A stretch of DNA of 64,000 nucleotides from NCBI GenBank assembly GCA_000341795.1, contig AODO01000054.1, positions 62,001-126,000 on the forward strand, given 5' to 3'. The position numbers and the translations under genes were made by a program. Positions 15,298-25,636 of this stretch are shown piece by piece. The notes beneath the pieces were generated by a model that searched no databases, had not been told where the DNA came from, and saw only the letters and a program-made list of their open reading frames with translations. The stretch comes from Rhodococcus triatomae BKS 15-14 (lineage in GTDB: Bacteria; Actinomycetota; Actinomycetes; Mycobacteriales; Mycobacteriaceae). Numbering within the stretch: position 1 is the stretch's first letter; each line of letters begins with the position of its first letter.

Positions 15298-16513
15298 TGC
15301 GCAGGATTCCGCTCTCGACGGCCAGCTTGCTGTTGGCCAGGTGCTCCTCGTAGCTCCGGGTGAACAGGGTGGTGCCCTGGGCGTCGATCGTGACGAAGTA
15401 CAGCCAGTCGCCCGGCGGCGCCGTCTCGACGGCCTGCACGGCGGCGATGCTCGGCGACGAGATCGGCGTCGCGGGCAGACCTTCCTTGGCGTACGTGTTC
15501 CACGGCGTGACCGTCGCGCGGTCCTGATCCGTCGTGGCGAGCTCGGTGGTGTCGAGCGCGTAGTTGACCGTCGAGTCGAACTCCAGCTTCTGCGGGACGG
15601 CCAGCCGGTTGACGATGACACGCGCGACCTTGCCGAAATCGGCGGGCAGCGATTCACGCTCGACGAGCGAGGCCGCGATCAGCACCTCGTAGGGGTTCAA
15701 CCCCACGTTCGCGCCCGCGGTCGTGATGCCGGTCCCCTCGTACTTCGCCGCGCTGCCCGTGACGAGACCGCGCAGGATCTCGGTGGCGTCGGCCGCCGGG
15801 TCGAAGTCCCAGCTACCGGCCGCGATGAGCCCTTCGAGCTGGCGGGAGCGGTCCGGTACCACGCGCACCTGGTTCAGCGCCCACGTCGGCACGCCGAGCG
15901 CGGCGAGATCGCCTGCACCCGCCGCGTCGAGTTCGTCGACGGTGACGCAGTCCAGTTCACCCGAGGCACCCGGCAGGCAGCTCGCCTCCGAGATGAGCGT
16001 GTAGATGCCGCGCTTGACGGCACCGGTGTTGACGTCGCGGGTGTCGTGCAACTGCCTGCCCTCGGAGATCACCAGCGAACCCACCCGGGACGCGGGATCG
16101 ACCAGCGCGGCGACGGCCTCGACGGCGGGCAGGCGGGACGACAGGTGGTAGTAGCCGGGCTGCACGGAACTCATCGCCGGGTTCTGCACCGCGGCCTCGT
16201 AGAACGCGGCGGTGCTCGCGACGACGTCCTTCTCGGCCATCTGAGCGCCGATCTGAGAGGCGGTGTCACCACTGTTCACGACGACGACCACCTCGGGCCC
16301 GGGCTCACCGGACGCGTAGTCGGGCGCCGCATCGCCTCTGAGCTTGTCCAGGACGAAGTATCCGCCGCCGCCGAGAACGGCGAGGGCGACCACGATCGCG
16401 AGGCCGACGACGGCGCCGCGACCGCGCTTGCGGCGGGCCAGTGCCGCTTCCCGGGCCTCCCGTGCGCGGCGGGCCTCGGCGCGGCTCACGTACTGCCGCT
16501 GGTCGTGCGTCAC
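15287..16513 (-). CDS. mltG: Endolytic transglycosylase MltG
   Basis: Inner-membrane lytic transglycosylase that cuts nascent peptidoglycan strands. 408 residues from GTG 16513, which overlaps the ruvX stop (GTGA). A basic cytoplasmic N-terminus ([20 protein letters not shown]) precedes one membrane anchor ([19 protein letters not shown]), then the extracytoplasmic YceG domain. The catalytic region ASLVERESL carries the conserved Glu, followed by VARVIVNRL. The frame is open far upstream over ruvX, but that is a shadow. Confidence 0.94.
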   Translation of the reverse strand: MTHDQRQYVSRAEARRAREAREAALARRKRGRGAVVGLAIVVALAVLGGGGYFVLDKLRGDAAPDYASGEPGPEVVVVVNSGDTASQIGAQMAEKDVVASTAAFYEAAVQNPAMSSVQPGYYHLSSRLPAVEAVAALVDPASRVGSLVISEGRQLHDTRDVNTGAVKRGIYTLISEASCLPGASGELDCVTVDELDAAGAGDLAALGVPTWALNQVRVVPDRSRQLEGLIAAGSWDFDPAADATEILRGLVTGSAAKYEGTGITTAGANVGLNPYEVLIAASLVERESLPADFGKVARVIVNRLAVPQKLEFDSTVNYALDTTELATTDQDRATVTPWNTYAKEGLPATPISSPSIAAVQAVETAPPGDWLYFVTIDAQGTTLFTRSYEEHLANSKLAVESGILRSGR

Positions 16514-17091
16514 TGCACGTCCTCCGGTTCGGTCACGTCCGGTCCCTCCGGTCGTGCGGGCTGCGCCGACCGCAGCGCCGCGCTTCGCTGATCGAGCCAC
16601 CCCTGCAGGATCGCGACCGCTGCGGCCTGGTCGATGACCGACCGCTGCCCCTTGGCCTTGACCCCGCTGTCGCGCAGTGCCCGCGACGCGGTGACGGTGG
16701 TGAAACGTTCGTCGGTCAACCGCACCGGGACGGGAGCGATCCGCGCCCGTAGAGAGGCGGCGAACCGGGTCGCGATTCCGGCGGCGTTGCCACGTTCCCC
16801 GCGAAGGGTCTGCGGCAGTCCGACGATAACCTCGACGGCCTCGTACTCCTCGACGATCGCCGCGAGTCGCTCGATGTCGGATCGGTCCGCCCTGGACTTC
16901 GCGCGGGCGACGGTCTCGACCGGGGTGGCGAGGATGCCGTCGGGGTCGCTGGCGGCGACGCCGATCCGGACGCTGCCCACGTCGACCGCGACGCGGCGGC
17001 CCCGGCCGGGGTCGGAGACGCCCGGCCGGTCCGCGCCGCCGAGGCGCTCGGCCCCGGGCCGATCCGGCGCGGGCGGCTGATCCGACGTCAC
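16510..17091 (-). CDS. ruvX: Putative pre-16S rRNA nuclease / Holliday junction resolvase-like (YqgF)
   Basis: RNase H-fold protein linked to maturation of the 16S rRNA 5' end. 193 residues. The Asp motif [16 protein letters not shown] lies at about residue 34; [25 protein letters not shown] and the final [13 protein letters not shown] complete the fold. Some 30 extra N-terminal residues are Pro/Gly/Asp-rich and probably disordered. GTG 17091 overlaps the alaS stop (GTGA). The order alaS-ruvX-mltG-aroE equals Rv2555c-Rv2552c. Confidence 0.93.
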   Translation of the reverse strand: MTSDQPPAPDRPGAERLGGADRPGVSDPGRGRRVAVDVGSVRIGVAASDPDGILATPVETVARAKSRADRSDIERLAAIVEEYEAVEVIVGLPQTLRGERGNAAGIATRFAASLRARIAPVPVRLTDERFTTVTASRALRDSGVKAKGQRSVIDQAAAVAILQGWLDQRSAALRSAQPARPEGPDVTEPEDVQ

Positions 17092-19754
17092 CCGGCGATC
17101 TCGGCCACGCGCGACCGCACGGCCGCGAGTGCGCCGGGGATACCGGACGCGTCGGATCCGGCGCCCTGCGCCATCTCCGGCTTGCCGCCTCCCCGGCCAC
17201 CGATGAGCGGACCGAACACGCCCACCAGCTCACCTGCCTTCACGCCGAGGTCCTGGGCGGCCCTGGTGGCGGTGACCACGAAGGGCACCTTGCCGTCGGC
17301 AGACCCGAGCAACACGACCACTGCAGCCTCGGTGCCGAACCGGCCACGGATGTCGGTGGCGAGAGTGCGCAGGTCGCCGCCGCCGACGCCGTCGGGTGCC
17401 TGCGCGGCGACCAGCAGCAGTCCGCCGATCCGCTCGGCCTTCTCGACGAATCCGGCCGCGGAGGCGAGCACCGCCGCCGCCTTGGTGGCCTCGAGTTCCT
17501 TCTCGGCGACCTTGAGCCGCTCGACGAGCTGCTCGACGCGTCCGGGTACCTCCTCGGAGGGCACCTTCAGCGCGGTCGCGACGCCGGCGAGCAGCGCGCG
17601 CTCCTTGGCCAGGTAGCGGTAGGAGTCGAGACCGACGAACGCCTCGACGCGGCGTGCCCCGGAGCCGACGGACGACTCCCCGAGCAGCGTGATCTGGCCG
17701 ATCTGAGCCGACGACTGCACGTGGGTGCCACCGCACAGTTCCATCGAGAACGGTCCACCGATCTCGACGACCCGCACCTCGTCGCCGTAGTTCTCTCCGA
17801 ACAGCGCCATCGCGCCCATCGCCTTCGCCTTGTTCAGGTCGGTGACGAACGTGTTGACGGTGTGGTTCGCGGCGACGGCTTCGTTGGCCACGGCCTCGAT
17901 GTCCGCGAGCTGCTGCGCCGACAACTGGTTCTGTGCCGCGAAGTCGAATCGCAGGTAGCCGGGCTTGTTCAGCGACCCCTTCTGAGTGGTGTTCGGGCCC
18001 AGCACCTGCCGCAGTGCCGCGTGCACCATGTGGGTGCCGGAGTGGCCCTGGGTGGCGCCGGACCGCCAGGACGGGTCGACCTGAGCGAGGATCACGTCAC
18101 CCTCGGTGATCTGTCCCTCCTCGACGGTGACCTTGTGCACCCACAGCTTCTTGCCGATCTTCTGCACGTCCCGCACCCGAACCCGCAGGCCGGCGGCGCT
18201 GAGCGTGCCGATGTCGGCGATCTGGCCACCGGACTCCGCGTAGAGGGGCGTGCGGTCGAGGATGACCTCCACCTCCTGGCCGGCGGTCGCGGTGGGCACC
18301 CGGACGCCGCCCGAGATGAGCGCGAGCACGGTCGCCTCGCTGGTCAGCTCGGCGAAGCCGGTGAACTCCGTCTCGCCGCGGTCGAGGAATTCCTTGTAGA
18401 TGCTCAGGTCGGCATGCGCGTGCTTCCGCGCCTGCGCGTCCTCCTTCGCGCGGGTGCGCTGCTCGGCCATCAGCGAGCGGAAGCCGTCCTCGTCGACGGA
18501 CAGGCCGGCCTCGGCCGCCATCTCCAACGTCAGCTCGATCGGGAAGCCGTAGGTGTCGTGCAGTGTGAAGGCCTCGCTGCCGCCGAACACGGTGCCACCG
18601 GAGGCCCTCACCTCGCCGGCCTCGGATTCGAACCGCTTCTCACCCGCGTCGAGGGTGCGCCGGAACGCCGCCTCCTCGCCGACCGCGACCCCGAGGATGC
18701 GGTCGAAATCGGTGGCGAGGACCGGGTAGGACTCGGCCATGGTGTCGCGGACGACGGTGACGAACTCGGCCATGCTCGGCTTCTCGGCGCCGAGCAGTCG
18801 CGCCGATCGGATGATGCGGCGCAGCAGGCGGCGCAGGACGTAGCCGCGACCCTCGTTGCCGGGGTTGACCCCGTCCGAGATGAGCATGACCGCGGTGCGG
18901 GCGTGGTCGGCGATCACCCGGAACCGGACGTCGGACTCGGGGTCGGTGCCGTAGGCACGACCGGACAGTTCTTCCGCCTTGGTGATGACGGGCCGCACGA
19001 GGTCGGTCTCGTAGACGTTGTCGACGCCCTGCAGCAGGAACGCGACGCGCTCGACGCCCATGCCGGTGTCGATGTTCTGCTTCGGCAGGGGGCCGAGGAT
19101 CTCGAAGTTGTCCTTGCCGGTGCCCTCGCCGCGCTCGTTCTGCATGAACACGAGGTTCCAGATCTCGAGGTAGCGGTCCTCGTCGGCCTCGGGCCCGCCG
19201 TCGACGCCGTACTCGGGGCCGCGGTCGTAGTAGATCTCGGAGCACGGACCGCACGGACCGGGGATGCCCATCGACCAGTAGTTGTCGGCCATCCCACGAC
19301 GCTGGATGCGATCCTCGGGGATGCCGATCTCGTCGTGCCAGATGGCGTGCGCCTCGTCGTCGTCGAGGTACACGGTCACCCACAGTCGCTCCGGGTCGAA
19401 GCCGTAGCCGCCGTCGTCCTGGGACGACGTCAGCAGCGCCCAGGCGTGCTCGATCGCGCCCTGCTTGAAGTAGTCGCCGAAGCTGAAGTTGCCGGCCATC
19501 TGGAAGAAGGTGTTGTGCCGGGTGGTGACGCCGACGTTCTCGATGTCACCCGTGCGCACACACTTCTGCACGCTCGTCGCGGTGGCGTAGGGCGGGGTCT
19601 GCTGGCCGAGGAAGTACGGCTTGAACTGGACCATGCCCGCGTTCACGAACAGCAGGTTCGGGTCGTCGAGAATGAGCGAGGCGCTGGCCACCTCGGCGTG
19701 ACCCGCCTTGACGAAGTGGTCGAGGAATCGCCTGCGGATCTCGTGGGTCTGCAC
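17088..19754 (-). CDS. alaS: Alanyl-tRNA synthetase
   Basis: Class II synthetase with editing and C-Ala domains, 888 residues. GTG 19754 gives [19 protein letters not shown], the standard N-terminus; the frame extends 22 codons upstream without family support. Visible: [32 protein letters not shown], editing-site zinc ligands in [13 protein letters not shown] and CGGTHV, and the coiled-coil plus glycine-rich C-terminus [20 protein letters not shown] lies about 7 nt before the start. It leads the ruvX-mltG-aroE chain. Confidence 0.97.
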   Translation of the reverse strand: MQTHEIRRRFLDHFVKAGHAEVASASLILDDPNLLFVNAGMVQFKPYFLGQQTPPYATATSVQKCVRTGDIENVGVTTRHNTFFQMAGNFSFGDYFKQGAIEHAWALLTSSQDDGGYGFDPERLWVTVYLDDDEAHAIWHDEIGIPEDRIQRRGMADNYWSMGIPGPCGPCSEIYYDRGPEYGVDGGPEADEDRYLEIWNLVFMQNERGEGTGKDNFEILGPLPKQNIDTGMGVERVAFLLQGVDNVYETDLVRPVITKAEELSGRAYGTDPESDVRFRVIADHARTAVMLISDGVNPGNEGRGYVLRRLLRRIIRSARLLGAEKPSMAEFVTVVRDTMAESYPVLATDFDRILGVAVGEEAAFRRTLDAGEKRFESEAGEVRASGGTVFGGSEAFTLHDTYGFPIELTLEMAAEAGLSVDEDGFRSLMAEQRTRAKEDAQARKHAHADLSIYKEFLDRGETEFTGFAELTSEATVLALISGGVRVPTATAGQEVEVILDRTPLYAESGGQIADIGTLSAAGLRVRVRDVQKIGKKLWVHKVTVEEGQITEGDVILAQVDPSWRSGATQGHSGTHMVHAALRQVLGPNTTQKGSLNKPGYLRFDFAAQNQLSAQQLADIEAVANEAVAANHTVNTFVTDLNKAKAMGAMALFGENYGDEVRVVEIGGPFSMELCGGTHVQSSAQIGQITLLGESSVGSGARRVEAFVGLDSYRYLAKERALLAGVATALKVPSEEVPGRVEQLVERLKVAEKELEATKAAAVLASAAGFVEKAERIGGLLLVAAQAPDGVGGGDLRTLATDIRGRFGTEAAVVVLLGSADGKVPFVVTATRAAQDLGVKAGELVGVFGPLIGGRGGGKPEMAQGAGSDASGIPGALAAVRSRVAEIAG

Positions 19755-19854
19755 CTGGTTGCCCTTCGCGTGTGATCTGAACCTTGCCGTCGACGGCGCC
19801 GCATCCGGCGAATCGACCATTCACAAGCTTAGCGGCCACACCCGATGGGTACCG

Positions 19855-20997
19855 TCACCGCAGCCTGACGGGCAGCCGCGACCAGCCGCCCGCCGGGTAC
19901 CGCGCCGGCACCGGCGCGTCGGCCCCGGCGCTGACCTCGGCCGTGCCCGCGAACAGTTCCTCGAACAGCACCCGCAGCTCCAGCCGCGCCAGGTGCGCAC
20001 CCGGACAGTAGTGCTCGCCGCGTCCGTACACGAGGTTGTCCGCGGGGTCGCGATCCAGGCGGAACTCGTCCGGGTCGCCGAACACCCGGGGATCGCGGTT
20101 CGCCGAGGTCCACAGGACGTACACCCGGTCCTCCGCATCGAGTGCGGTGCCCGCCATCTCCGTGTCGACGGTCACCCGTCGCCGGCTCGCGACGAACGGC
20201 GAGTTCATGCGCTGGATCTCGTCGGCGGCCGCGTCGAGCAATGCGGGATCGGCGCGCAGTCCGGTCTGGACGTCGGGGTGCCGGGCGAGGAACCCGGCGA
20301 CGACGCCGACACTCGCCGCGATCGTGCCGAGTTCCGCGACCGACCAGTTCCGGATGATCGAGACGATCTCCTCGTCGTCGAGCGGGCGGCCGTCCAGGTG
20401 TTCGCTCAGCAGCCGGCCCGTCGGATCGGTCGCGGGCCGACCCCGTCTGGCGTCGAGTTGAGCGCGGATGTGCCCGTCGAACTCGATCGCGATCTCCGCC
20501 ATCGCCGCGCGGTCGACGGCCAGGGTGGCGCGGCGGTTCTTCTCGGTCCACTCCCGCATCGGGACACGCAGGGAGTCCGGCCAGCCCATGAACGCGCACG
20601 TCGCAGCGTTGGCGAACGGCTCCGCCAGCACCGCCATCAGATCCACGTCCACGCCGCGCGGAACGGCGGCGACGAGCTCGGCACAGATGCCGCGCAGCAC
20701 CGGTTCGAACTCCGCGAGCGCCTCGTAGGTGAAGTAGCGGTCGACGACCGCCCGGTACCGACGGTGCGCGGCGCCGTCGAAACCGTTGGGGACCTGCAGG
20801 TGTCGCGACACCGCGTTCGAGTAGGTGGCGGTGTCGTCGGCGACCGCGACGGCGTCGGCGTGCCCGAACACCGTCCAGCTGTCGTTGCCGTCGTACGCGA
20901 TCGGACACCGGTCGCGCATCGCGTCGTACGAGTCGACCTGATCGGATTGCACTGCGTCGGACCGTGGCTGCCAGTCCGGCTCACGCGTTCGTGTCAT
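19855..20997 (-). CDS. Cytochrome P450
   Basis: Soluble bacterial haem-thiolate monooxygenase of about 380 residues. The haem-binding loop is YGRGEHYCPGAHLAR with the Cys ligand, and the K-helix ExxR appears as ADEIQRMNSP. The I-helix reads RNWSVAELGTIAASVG, so the usual (A/G)Gx(D/E)T oxygen-activation motif is altered. ATG 20997 (MTRTREPDWQP) is preferred; ATG 21009 would add four residues. It lies 46 bp after rarA on the same strand, with no ferredoxin or reductase gene nearby, so redox partners must be encoded elsewhere. Substrate cannot be inferred. Confidence 0.88.
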   Translation of the reverse strand: MTRTREPDWQPRSDAVQSDQVDSYDAMRDRCPIAYDGNDSWTVFGHADAVAVADDTATYSNAVSRHLQVPNGFDGAAHRRYRAVVDRYFTYEALAEFEPVLRGICAELVAAVPRGVDVDLMAVLAEPFANAATCAFMGWPDSLRVPMREWTEKNRRATLAVDRAAMAEIAIEFDGHIRAQLDARRGRPATDPTGRLLSEHLDGRPLDDEEIVSIIRNWSVAELGTIAASVGVVAGFLARHPDVQTGLRADPALLDAAADEIQRMNSPFVASRRRVTVDTEMAGTALDAEDRVYVLWTSANRDPRVFGDPDEFRLDRDPADNLVYGRGEHYCPGAHLARLELRVLFEELFAGTAEVSAGADAPVPARYPAGGWSRLPVRLR

Positions 20998-21043
20998 CAC
21001 GGGTCCCATCGCGGTGGAGTGGACCCAGTATCGCCCGCGTCGG

Positions 21044-22435
21044 TCAGCCCCGCACGATTCGCCGCAGCTTCCCGACACGTGTCGTGAGTTCCCGTTCGAC
21101 GCCGTGTGTGGTCGGGTCGTAGTAGTCGACGCCGACGAGCTCGTCCGGCGGGTACTGCTGCGCGAGCACCCCGTCGGGGTTGTCGTGAGGGTACTTGTAT
21201 CCGATTGCGTTGCCCAGCTTGGCGGCGCCGGCGTAGTGGCCGTCCCGCAGGTGTGCGGGCACGGCTCCCGCCTTCCCGGCGCGCACGTCCGCCATCGCCG
21301 CACCGAGAGCCGCGGTGACCGCCCCCGACTTGGGTGCGGTCGCGATGTGGATGGTGGCCTGGGCCAACGCGAGCTGCGCCTCGGGCATGCCGACGAGTTG
21401 CACGACCTGCGCGGCAGCCGTCGCCGTCTGCAGCGCCGTCGGATCGGCCATGCCGACGTCCTCGCTGGCGTGGATCATCAACCGCCGCGCGATGAATCGT
21501 GGATCCTCCCCCGCGACGATCATCCGCGCCAGGTAGTGCAGCGCGGCATCGACGTCGGACCCGCGCAGCGACTTGATGAAGGCGCTCGTGACGTCGTAGT
21601 GCTGGTCGCCGTCGCGGTCGTACCGCACGGCGGCCTCGTCGACGCTCGACTCGACGGCGGCCAGGTCCACGACCGGATCGCCGTCACGATCGAGCACGGT
21701 GCCGGCCGCTGCCTCCAACGCGGTGAGCGCGCGGCGTGCGTCGCCACCCGCGAGCCGGACCAGGTGGTTCTCGGCGTCCTCGGTGAGGGACACCGTGCCG
21801 CCGAGCCCGCGCGGGTCGGTCACGGCCCGGTCCAGGACCTGCCGGATGTCGTCGTCGGTCAGCGACTGCAACTGCAACACCAGGGACCGCGACAGCAGCG
21901 GCGACACGACAGAGAACGACGGATTCTCGGTGGTCGCGGCGACGAGCAGCACGATGCGGTTCTCGACCGCGGACAGCAGCGCGTCCTGCTGCGTCTTGGA
22001 GAAACGGTGAACCTCGTCGATGAAGAGCACGGTCTGCTCCCCCGCCACGAGCCGACGGCGCGCGAGGTCGATGACGGCGCGCACGTCCTTCACCCCTGCG
22101 GACAGCGCGGACAGCGCCTCGAACCGTCTCCCGGTAGCCTGCGAGATGAGTGAGGCGAGTGTCGTCTTCCCGGTTCCGGGCGGGCCGTAGAGCAGCACCG
22201 AGGACGCGCCGGATCCTTCGACGAGGCGACGCAGTGGCGCACCGGGTCCGAGCAGGTGGTCCTGCCCCACCACCTCACCGAGCGACTGCGGGCGCATCCG
22301 TACCGCCAGCGGCGCGCCGAGCACGCTCACGCCGGAGGCCGGGACGGAGTCCACGCGGTCCGCCCCCGGCGCGGCCGACTCGAAGAGTCCGCCCTGCGCC
22401 GGCTCGTCGTCGGAGGAGTCCAGCCAGTCGTTCAC
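21044..22435 (-). CDS. rarA: Replication-associated recombination ATPase RarA (MgsA)
   Basis: AAA+ ATPase of the clamp-loader group that acts at stalled replication forks. 463 residues. Walker [13 protein letters not shown] near residue 84, Walker [11 protein letters not shown], sensor 1 [10 protein letters not shown] and the C-terminal MgsA domain with [10 protein letters not shown]. The first 40 residues are acidic and variable. GTG 22435 ([11 protein letters not shown]) is the first start in frame. Divergent from the PhoD-type phosphatase gene. Confidence 0.95.
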   Translation of the reverse strand: MNDWLDSSDDEPAQGGLFESAAPGADRVDSVPASGVSVLGAPLAVRMRPQSLGEVVGQDHLLGPGAPLRRLVEGSGASSVLLYGPPGTGKTTLASLISQATGRRFEALSALSAGVKDVRAVIDLARRRLVAGEQTVLFIDEVHRFSKTQQDALLSAVENRIVLLVAATTENPSFSVVSPLLSRSLVLQLQSLTDDDIRQVLDRAVTDPRGLGGTVSLTEDAENHLVRLAGGDARRALTALEAAAGTVLDRDGDPVVDLAAVESSVDEAAVRYDRDGDQHYDVTSAFIKSLRGSDVDAALHYLARMIVAGEDPRFIARRLMIHASEDVGMADPTALQTATAAAQVVQLVGMPEAQLALAQATIHIATAPKSGAVTAALGAAMADVRAGKAGAVPAHLRDGHYAGAAKLGNAIGYKYPHDNPDGVLAQQYPPDELVGVDYYDPTTHGVERELTTRVGKLRRIVRG

Positions 22436-22566
22436 CTGGTCGAACCTACCCGCCCGCGATCCGTCGACCTTCTCCCACCACCGGACGGCGAACTGTCGGT
22501 GAACACTCCGTCGGTACCCGGCACCGACTATTGAACATTCGTCCAGATTTCGATGGGATCTCGGGC

Positions 22567-24189
22567 ATGCCGCAATTGACCCGCCGCGCGATGCTGCGCG
22601 GAACCACCCTGGCGACAGGCGCCGCGCTCCTCGCCCGCCCCGGTACGGCGTTCGCGCAGCCCGGCACCCCGTTCGCCCACGGTGTCGCCTCCGGTGATCC
22701 GCTGCCCGACGGCGTCGTCATCTGGACCCGCATCACCCCGTCGCCCGACGCACTTCCCGGCTCGGGCGCGGGCGCTCCGGCGACCGTGCGCTGGGAGATC
22801 GGCACGGACGAGACGTTCGCCACCCTGGTCCGTTCCGGCTCGGTCACCGCGACCGCGGAGAGCGATCACACCGTCAAGGTCGACGTGACCGGCCTGCAAC
22901 CAGCACAGGACTACCACTACCGGTTCACGGCCCCGGACGGCGTCCGCTCCCCGGTCGGCCGAACCCGCACCGCTCCCGCCACCGACGCCGACGTCGCCCG
23001 GTTGCGTTTCGGCGTCGTGTCGTGCGCGAACTGGGAAGCCGGGTGGTTCTCGGCGTATCGCCACCTCGCCACCCGCGACGACCTCGACGCAGTCATCCAT
23101 CTCGGCGACTACCTGTACGAGTACGGCCGTGGTGAGTACGGCGGCCGGAACGGGTCGGTGCGACTGCACGATCCGGAGCACGAGATCGTGTCACTCGCGG
23201 ACTACCGGACCCGTCACGCCCAGTACAAGACGGACCCCGACCTGCAGGCCCTGCACGCGCGGGTGCCGTTCATCGTCACGTGGGACGACCACGAGACCGC
23301 GAACGACGCCTGGTCCGGCGGTGCCGAGAACCACGACCCCGCCGCGGAGGGCGACTGGGGCACCCGCCGCGCCAACGGGATGCGCGCGTACTTCGAGTGG
23401 ATGCCGGTCCGCGGCGACGGTGACCGACTGTACCGGCGGTTCCGGTTCGGCACCCTCGTGGAACTGTCGATGCTCGACCTCCGCAGCTACCGCGACGTGC
23501 AGGTTCCGGCGACGTCACGTTCCGTGGACTCGGGCGACCGGTCCATCACGGGCCGCGCCCAGATGGACTGGCTCACCAGCGGCGTCACGTCCGCGCCCAC
23601 GCAGTGGAAGGTGATCGGCAACCCGGTGATGATCGCGCCGATCCTGTTGCCGCCGTTGGACACCCGCACCACTGCCGCTCTCACGTCCACACTCGGCGTG
23701 CCCGCCGCGGGGCTGCCGTTCAACGCCGACCAGTGGGACGGCTACTCCGCGGACCGGCGACGACTGTTCGACGCGATCACCGCGGGCGGCGTCACCGACA
23801 CCGTCTTCCTCACCGGCGACATCCACTCGTCCTGGGCGGCGGAACTGCCGCTCGACGCGGCAAGCCAGCCCGCCGGGGCGACCGCGGGCACGGAATTCGT
23901 CGTGCCGTCGGTGACGTCGAACAACATCGACGACATTCTCGGTGTGCCACCGCGCACCGTGTCCCCGGCAGCGGAGGCGGCGCTGCAGGCCACGAACCGG
24001 CACCTGCGCTACGTCGAGCTGGACTCCCACGGATTCGGCCTGTTCGAGGTGGCTCCGGCGCGAGCCCAGATGGACTGGTACTTCGTCACCGATCCGGAGG
24101 ATCCCGCGGCGGGGGTTCGGGTCGCGGCGAGCATGGCGACACCGAGCGGGTCCCAGCGACTGGTCCCGGCCGCACCACTGCCGGCCTGA
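22567..24189 (+). CDS. phoD: Secreted PhoD-type alkaline phosphatase / phosphodiesterase
   Basis: Metallophosphoesterase exported by the Tat system, 540 residues. The N-terminus has the twin-arginine motif LTRRAMLRG followed by a hydrophobic stretch and an AFAQ cleavage site near residue 31. A PhoD N-terminal domain ([20 protein letters not shown]) precedes the metal-binding core: [31 protein letters not shown] and [13 protein letters not shown] 22567 was chosen because it starts the Tat signal. Probably scavenges phosphate from extracellular esters; a Pho box could not be identified in the 131-bp divergent region with rarA. Confidence 0.92.
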   Translation: MPQLTRRAMLRGTTLATGAALLARPGTAFAQPGTPFAHGVASGDPLPDGVVIWTRITPSPDALPGSGAGAPATVRWEIGTDETFATLVRSGSVTATAESDHTVKVDVTGLQPAQDYHYRFTAPDGVRSPVGRTRTAPATDADVARLRFGVVSCANWEAGWFSAYRHLATRDDLDAVIHLGDYLYEYGRGEYGGRNGSVRLHDPEHEIVSLADYRTRHAQYKTDPDLQALHARVPFIVTWDDHETANDAWSGGAENHDPAAEGDWGTRRANGMRAYFEWMPVRGDGDRLYRRFRFGTLVELSMLDLRSYRDVQVPATSRSVDSGDRSITGRAQMDWLTSGVTSAPTQWKVIGNPVMIAPILLPPLDTRTTAALTSTLGVPAAGLPFNADQWDGYSADRRRLFDAITAGGVTDTVFLTGDIHSSWAAELPLDAASQPAGATAGTEFVVPSVTSNNIDDILGVPPRTVSPAAEAALQATNRHLRYVELDSHGFGLFEVAPARAQMDWYFVTDPEDPAAGVRVAASMATPSGSQRLVPAAPLPA

Positions 24190-24191
24190 CG

Positions 24192-24240
24192 ACATCGAGA
24201 AGGCCGACGCCCCGTGTGGGTGCGTCGGCCTCCTCGATGT
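24192..24240. terminator. Bidirectional hairpin terminator
   Basis: Interrupted inverted repeat: ACATCGAG (24192-24199) pairs with CTCGATGT (24233-24240) and GGCCGACGC (24202-24210) with GCGTCGGCC (24222-24230), separated by a two-base mismatch. It lies between the convergent phosphatase and phosphotransferase genes. Confidence 0.7.
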
Positions 24241-24259
24241 TCGGAGCGACGTTCGGGGC

Positions 24260-25453
24260 TCAGCCCCAGTTCTCGCTGAACCGGGCGGCGACGTCGTTCG
24301 CGTGATCGGCCACTGCGGTGTTGCCGGTGTGCTCGGCGAACTCGGCGAGCGCACGCCAGCGCGCGATGAGTGCCCTGGAACGCGGTCCCGACAGCTGGTG
24401 CTCGCGCACCGCCGCGATCCGGGCGTGGTCCTCGGGCAGGAACCAGTACGTCGACAGCCAGACCCACACGAGCTGAGCGTCGAGCAGTCGCGCATGGAGG
24501 GTGCGGTCGTCGCCGAGCGCGGGCCAGATCCCCACCACCTCGGCACGCCACGCCTCGATCATCGCCAGCGAACGCTCGATGGACAGGTCGTAGCTGCACA
24601 GGCAACCGGGGAACGAGGACAGGGCGTAGGCGATGTCGAGGGTGGCGTCCCGGAAGCCGCCCCACTCGTAGTCGAGGAAGCGGACGCCCTCGTCGTTGAC
24701 GATGATGTTGTCGGGGCACAGGTCGGAGGGGCTGAACGCCCGGTGCCGGCCGCCGGCGAAGAGCGCGACACCGCGTTCCGCAGCCTCGGCGACCTCGGGC
24801 CCGGGGGTCACGCCGATCTCCTGGGTGAGCATCGTGCGCAGTCGCGGGATGCTCGACTCGACCTCCGCGGACACGACGTTGCCGTCCTGCGCGACGCCCG
24901 TGCGGCGCAGCAGTGCCGAGAAGTCCTCCTCGCGCCCCACGGTCGCGGCGTGCATCCGGCCCATCGACTGCGCGAGCGCCATCAGCGAATTGGTGACCGC
25001 CGCCTTGTCCTGCTGGACGAGCAGCCGGGCGATCGGGGTGGCGTCGCCGAGGTCGGTGAGGATCAGCAGCCGCGCGTCGAGGTCGTAGGCGATGAGCGAC
25101 GGACCGGGCCTGCTCTCGGTGGCCAGCGCGGTGGCGAACTGATACGACACCGCCTCGCGGAGGAAGGCGGTGTCGGCGCCCTCACCCTGCGCGCCGTCCG
25201 GGAACGCGCTGTCGGTGGGCGCGACGCTGCGCGCGCCCGCCCCGTGCGACAGTTCGCGAACCTGTTTGATCACGAGGGTCCGTGGCAGCGAGAACGGATT
25301 CTCGGCACACCGGACGCGGAGGACGACAGTGCGCCCACTGCCTCCGAGATCGACGGGATCGACAAGGGTCACCGGGGCGCCAGTGCGTCGCTCGAGCAGC
25401 CTTTCGGCTGCGGCGACCACGTCTGAGACTGGATCAGCCAATAGTGCGGTCAT
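24260..25453 (-). CDS. Phosphotransferase family protein (APH-like kinase fold)
   Basis: 397 residues with the aminoglycoside-phosphotransferase/choline-kinase fold. Nucleotide-site Lys region LVIKQVREL and catalytic segment FSPSDLCPDNIIV, followed by FLDYEWGG (metal Asp). In the catalytic loop the usual HxDxxxxN reads SPSDLCPDN, so the His is replaced while Asp and Asn are kept; this form occurs in some actinobacterial relatives as far as I recall. ATG 25453 was chosen. It follows aspS by 183 bp on the same strand, in which I see no clear element. Substrate unknown; no antibiotic-resistance context. Confidence 0.75.
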   Translation of the reverse strand: MTALLADPVSDVVAAAERLLERRTGAPVTLVDPVDLGGSGRTVVLRVRCAENPFSLPRTLVIKQVRELSHGAGARSVAPTDSAFPDGAQGEGADTAFLREAVSYQFATALATESRPGPSLIAYDLDARLLILTDLGDATPIARLLVQQDKAAVTNSLMALAQSMGRMHAATVGREEDFSALLRRTGVAQDGNVVSAEVESSIPRLRTMLTQEIGVTPGPEVAEAAERGVALFAGGRHRAFSPSDLCPDNIIVNDEGVRFLDYEWGGFRDATLDIAYALSSFPGCLCSYDLSIERSLAMIEAWRAEVVGIWPALGDDRTLHARLLDAQLVWVWLSTYWFLPEDHARIAAVREHQLSGPRSRALIARWRALAEFAEHTGNTAVADHANDVAARFSENWG

Positions 25454-25636
25454 AGCGCCCAACAACCTACCCGTCCGAGGTGACACTGCGGGTGGACTCG
25501 TCGATGCGGTCCATTCCGAAACGGTGACGAAACCCACTCGCCACCTCACCGAGCCCGGGCGGACCAGCGACAACAGACCGAACAGTCGTCATTGTTGCGA
25601 AAAGGTCACGGCCGCCCGGGAGCGGGAGGTCAGGCG

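Noticed and set aside
17721-19775. 684-codon plus-strand frame opposite alaS
   Set aside because: Shadow of alaS with no recognisable domain; other long opposite-strand frames (for example 33164-35197, 58890-61199, 61284-63935) were dropped for the same reason.
24260-25453. Aminoglycoside-resistance phosphotransferase
   Set aside because: Only the fold is shared; the catalytic loop is atypical and the gene lies in conserved chromosomal context beside aspS.
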